Source: Chloroflexaceae bacterium UBA1466 (GTDB lineage: Bacteria; Chloroflexota; Chloroflexia; Chloroflexales; Chloroflexaceae). Taken from it: a stretch of DNA of 14,460 nucleotides. Positions 13,477-14,460 of this stretch are shown here, piece after piece. The first letter of the stretch is position 1, and each line of letters starts with the position of its first letter. The notes under the pieces were generated by a model. The model saw only the letters and a program-made list of their open reading frames with translations. It had not been told where the DNA came from and searched no databases. The stretch covers positions 1 through 14,460 of the forward strand of contig DCSM01000090.1 of assembly GCA_002325605.1 (NCBI GenBank), read 5' to 3'. The position numbers and the translations under genes are program-made.

Positions 13477-14460
13477 GGTCTTGATCGCCCTCAGTGGGCT
13501 TCTCTGCGGCCCGACCTTACCCGCAGCGGCCCAAACAACGTCTAGTTTTGCCTACCAAGGCCGGTTACTCACCAATGGCCAACCTGTCAGCGGTTCCTGT
13601 GCTTTCCAATTCAGTCTCTATGATGCCGCCAGTGCGGGAACCCAACTCGGTACAACCTTGAACCTCGATGCCATAACCGTTAATGATGGCTACTTCAAAA
13701 CCAACCTCGATTTTGGCCTCACGCCTTTTACAGGAGCCGTTCGTTACCTGGATGTCAGCGTGAAGTGTGCTAGTGAAACCGCCTTTACCTCCATAGGCCG
13801 CCAACCTTTGGCAGCTGCCCCCCAAGCTCTAGTCGCCCAAGCGGCCCAGACCTGGGCGGGGCTAACGAGCCTTCCTGCGAACCTCACCTTCTTGAATAGC
13901 CCAACCACTTGCACCAGTGGCCAAGTCGCCAAATGGATTGGCACAACCTGGGCTTGTGGGGACATCACGGTTGGCACAGACACCTTAGCTAAACTTACTT
14001 GCACCAGCGATCAGGTAGTTAAATGGAATGGGACGGCCTGGGCCTGCGCGGCGGATACGGATACCGCTTACACGGCAGGCACAGGGTTAGTCTTGGCAGG
14101 CACAACCTTTAGCCTCGCCAGCGTTGAGAATCTACCTATCGGAGCCACAACCCCAGCCGCAGGTAAGTTCACCACTTTGGAAGCGACCAGCCTAAAGGTT
14201 ACGGGAAGTAGTGCCCCAGCCGCAGGGAGTCTCCTCACAGCGGATGCTAGTGGCAATGCTACCTGGAAGCCCAAGCTAGGCAACATCGTCTATGTAGCCA
14301 AGAGTGGGGGCGACTTCGATACCATCACGGCTGCTTTGAACAGCATCGGGACTTCAGCAACGGCAGCTAACCCCTACCTGATCCGCGTGGCTCCTGGAGT
14401 CTACACGGAGCAGGTGACGATGAAAGAGTTTGTCTCGATTGAGGGGGCAGGTGAGGGTGT
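13466..14460 (+). CDS. Secreted beta-helix/pectinesterase-like surface protein, 3' end outside window
   Basis: The frame is open from the TAG at 13457 to the end of the window. A signal-peptide core (LAILVLIALSGLLCGPTLPAAA) is followed by FAYQGRLLTNGQPVSG and a domain typical of exported bacterial proteins (about 100 residues ending RQPLAAAPQALVAQAA). Two 30-residue repeats follow at 13907 and 13997, exactly 90 bases apart, each reading TCTSxQVxKWxGTxWAC. At the end, NIVYVAKSGGDFDTITAALNSIG and PYLIRVAPGVYTEQVTMKEF match the first turns of pectinesterase-like right-handed beta-helix proteins. The start is uncertain: TTG codons at 13466, 13475 and 13481 have no ribosome-binding site, whereas the upstream ATG 13370 has an excellent one but is separated by TAG. 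It may be a pseudogene or may need read-through or re-initiation. Confidence 0.75.
   Translation, partial: MAILVLIALSGLLCGPTLPAAAQTTSSFAYQGRLLTNGQPVSGSCAFQFSLYDAASAGTQLGTTLNLDAITVNDGYFKTNLDFGLTPFTGAVRYLDVSVKCASETAFTSIGRQPLAAAPQALVAQAAQTWAGLTSLPANLTFLNSPTTCTSGQVAKWIGTTWACGDITVGTDTLAKLTCTSDQVVKWNGTAWACAADTDTAYTAGTGLVLAGTTFSLASVENLPIGATTPAAGKFTTLEATSLKVTGSSAPAAGSLLTADASGNATWKPKLGNIVYVAKSGGDFDTITAALNSIGTSATAANPYLIRVAPGVYTEQVTMKEFVSIEGAGEG

Noticed and set aside
13744..14286. Minus-strand frames opposite the secreted protein
   Set aside because: They are alanine/valine-rich shadows of repeats in the plus-strand frame, which has clear domain patterns.

Overview
The window looks like a stretch of a bacterial chromosome of moderate G+C. 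The strong promoters are sigma-70-like (TATAAT or TATACT boxes, several with an extended -10), and GTG or TTG starts occur beside ATG. The organism is most likely a member of the Chloroflexota: the secreted-protein architecture, the GH78 protein, the stand-alone NAD(P)HX dehydratase and the style of the serine/threonine-kinase-like protein fit that phylum. No 16S or long marker gene is present, so this is inference and not proof.

Layout. (1) 1-363 is non-coding as far as can be seen and carries an extended -10 promoter for rpsR (ribosomal protein S18, +), which ends at a GC hairpin. (2) 710-3308 is a minus-strand group read in the order pseudokinase with SH3b domain, IS607-type serine recombinase, GNAT acetyltransferase. 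The kinase domain has lost the Lys, HRD Asp and DFG Asp positions, and the recombinase has lost its nucleophilic serine, so two adjacent genes appear to encode catalytically dead enzymes. (3) 3532-7189 is a second minus-strand group read in the order NnrD (NAD(P)HX dehydratase), FmdB-type zinc ribbon, FtsY (SRP receptor), small zinc-ribbon protein, then a 14-bp perfect hairpin and a solitary beta-class DNA methyltransferase. (4) 7364-8056 (+) is an HU-like protein with a DUF4469/Ig-like C-terminal domain behind a near-consensus promoter. It is followed by 22-bp tandem repeats that end in an inverted copy. (5) 8203-13153 is a carbohydrate region: a GT4 glycosyltransferase (-), a divergent DPM1-like GT2 glycosyltransferase (+), and an overlapping membrane-anchored GH78 alpha-L-rhamnosidase-like protein (+). 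(6) 13289-14460 has a strong promoter and Shine-Dalgarno sequence feeding a secreted beta-helix-type protein that runs off the window. Its reading frame is interrupted at codon 30 by TAG, exactly at the tip of a 14-bp perfect hairpin.

How the genes may work together. FtsY is housekeeping for membrane targeting, and NnrD repairs damaged nicotinamide cofactors. The two glycosyltransferases and the extracytoplasmic rhamnosidase-like protein probably make and trim surface or exported glycans, and the last gene would be a large exported surface protein. The pseudokinase/dead-recombinase pair looks like a signalling or regulatory unit rather than an active kinase and transposon.

The most notable points are the stop codon in a hairpin at the start of the secreted protein, the two dead enzymes in one possible operon, and several long perfect hairpins (14, 14 and 15 bp). 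One of these lies inside the GH78 coding sequence in perfect codon register.
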